A stretch of DNA of 64,000 nt from Betaproteobacteria bacterium MOLA814 (GTDB lineage Bacteria > Pseudomonadota > Gammaproteobacteria > Burkholderiales > Burkholderiaceae_C): the NCBI GenBank assembly GCA_000496475.1, contig AYMW01000001.1:627348-691347 (forward strand), in the 5' to 3' direction. Positions 63,423-64,000 of this stretch are shown piece after piece. Every line of letters starts with the position of its first letter. The stretch's first letter is position 1. A program made the position numbers and the translations under genes. A model generated the notes under the pieces. That model ran no database searches. It worked only from the letters and a program-made list of their open reading frames with translations, and was not told the DNA's origin.

Positions 63423-63680
63423 ATGTCAGCCGCTGCCACACTATTTACGCCTCCCCTAAGGGGTGCCACAGCGCACCTTGCTGACGAGCTGCAAGCTGGC
63501 CGTGTCTATCGGCGTGAAGAGCTTGCTCGCCTGAGTAATGCAGTTGATCGGCATCTGAATGAACTGGTGTCCACAGGCATGCTCAAAAAACTGGCTCAAG
63601 GGCTTTACTACGCACCAAAGCAGGCGCTCATAGTTTTTTATTCAAACGGAGAAAAACCACCATGCAAGTCATTCCCCTGA
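63423..63680 (+). pseudogene. AbiEi-like antitoxin fragment
   Basis: Residues LQAGRVYRREELARLSNAVDRHLNELVSTGMLKKLAQGLYYAPKQ match the winged-helix start of an AbiEi-type antitoxin. After APKQ the sequence changes abruptly and ends at 63680, so about three quarters of the protein is missing. The frame then runs into the ribosome site of the next small frame. It looks like a truncated leftover beside intact TA genes. Confidence 0.55.
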
Positions 63681-63835
63681 GCCAACATGAGCTGGCTGAG
63701 CGCTGGCGCAATGCCACACCCCATCCCGCTTCACCACCTTCACGAAGGTCATCCACAAGATGTACATGGGATCACTCCATATTTTTTGATCTTACTCGTC
63801 GCCGTGATGGCTTCCAAGCGAATTGTCATCCTTGA
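63662..63835 (+). pseudogene. Short fragment of an AlpA/excisionase-like HTH protein
   Basis: A GGAG lies 10 bp before the ATG. The first residues, MQVIPLSQHELAERWR, resemble the helix-turn-helix start of AlpA/MerR-like DNA-binding proteins found in mobile elements. The frame then becomes unrecognisable (NATPHPASPPSRRSST...) and stops at 63835. Probably broken. Confidence 0.35.
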
Positions 63836-63856
63836 CGCCTAATTTTTTAGATGCAT

Positions 63857-63893
63857 ATTCCGTGATTTACGTTAATTAATTCCGTAATGTACG
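63857..63893 (+). repeat. Direct repeat pair with 22-bp period, candidate operator
   Basis: ATTCCGTGATTTACG (63857-63871) and ATTCCGTAATGTACG (63879-63893) differ at two positions and start 22 bp apart, about two helical turns. Each holds an imperfect palindrome CGTnATnTACG. They lie just before the AAA ATPase reading frame at the window edge and may control it. Confidence 0.5.
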
Positions 63894-63912
63894 CAATTAT
63901 GACTGCATGTAA

Positions 63913-64000
63913 ATACCCGCTCTCTACGCCCGCCGCATCGGGTCTCGCATTGCCGAGACCCTGCAAGACACGTCGGTTGTTCTCCTTGCGGGCCCTCGTC
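63913..64000 (+). CDS. 5' part of AAA-family ATPase (DUF4143-type), cut by window end
   Basis: The frame reads IPALYARRIGSRIAETLQDT then SVVLLAGPR, the start of the ATPases in which VVLLxGPRQxGKTT forms the P-loop; that loop itself would lie beyond the window. The reading frame follows a TAA directly after an ATG (63907-63912), so no normal start codon is visible. The start is either non-standard or broken. Such ATPases are frequent in TA-rich, mobile regions. Confidence 0.5.
   Translation, partial: MPALYARRIGSRIAETLQDTSVVLLAGPR

Noticed and set aside
1..64000. CRISPR arrays, rRNA genes or complete insertion sequences
   Set aside because: No regularly spaced repeats of CRISPR size, no rRNA-like sequence and no transposase or integrase gene were recognised.

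Overview
The window looks like a chromosomal segment of a betaproteobacterium of the order Burkholderiales, close to Comamonadaceae. The signs are moderate-to-high GC, densely packed operons with 4-bp ATGA stop/start overlaps, a SUF operon that also carries iscA and erpA, a cyanide-insensitive-type cydAB, Rieske oxygenase and CaiB catabolic genes, and a senABC-type selenoneine locus, first described in Variovorax. This placement is inference from gene content. No rRNA, tRNA or CRISPR array was seen.

Layout: 0-6.4 kb, the 3' end of a HisP-type ATPase gene, an FtsX-type permease, an AttH-like lipocalin and an MsbA-like exporter. 6.4-9.6 kb, a tartrate/D-malate dehydrogenase, a DUF1330 protein and an MFS transporter. 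9.6-12.6 kb, a GbsR-type regulator with cydA and cydB and paired palindromes upstream. 13.3-17.5 kb, a Rieske oxygenase, reductase, class II aldolase and GntR regulator operon headed by an 18-bp palindrome. 17.6-26.8 kb, a selenium island: an FAD oxidoreductase-SelD fusion, SenB, SenA, EgtD and a four-gene PhnDCEE-type importer, probably for a selenium oxyanion. 26.9-30.6 kb, OsmC-YcaO and SerA.

30.8-44.1 kb holds a long minus-strand Fe-S supercluster. In transcription order it is iscA, erpA, sufB, sufC, sufD, sufS, sufU, bolA, grx, nfu, fdxA, a small unknown gene, a frameshifted lipA, an Mrp-Nfu chimera, selO, a Sel1-repeat gene and moaA. A divergent MarR-family regulator with a cysteine-rich tail faces it across a palindrome-rich intergenic region.

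45.7-58.1 kb is a catabolic locus. It has a ribose-type ABC transporter whose second permease is fused to an SMP-30-like domain, a separate SMP-30-like protein, a DsbA-type isomerase and a CaiB CoA-transferase. Divergent from these are a SAF-domain dehydrogenase, an alpha/beta hydrolase and a 2-keto-4-pentenoate-hydratase-like enzyme. The substrate is unknown.

58.3-64 kb is an accessory stretch of toxin-antitoxin and defence genes, intact and broken: an AbiEi/AbiEii pair, a collapsed HigBA-like pair, a PemK/MazF-like pair, an AbiEi-like fragment, an HTH fragment and the start of an AAA ATPase gene. Several have clear operator-like repeats. The strongest candidates for new biology are the selenoneine locus with its fused SelD, the MarR regulator with five C-terminal cysteines beside the suf operon, the Mrp-Nfu chimera and the permease-SMP-30 fusion.
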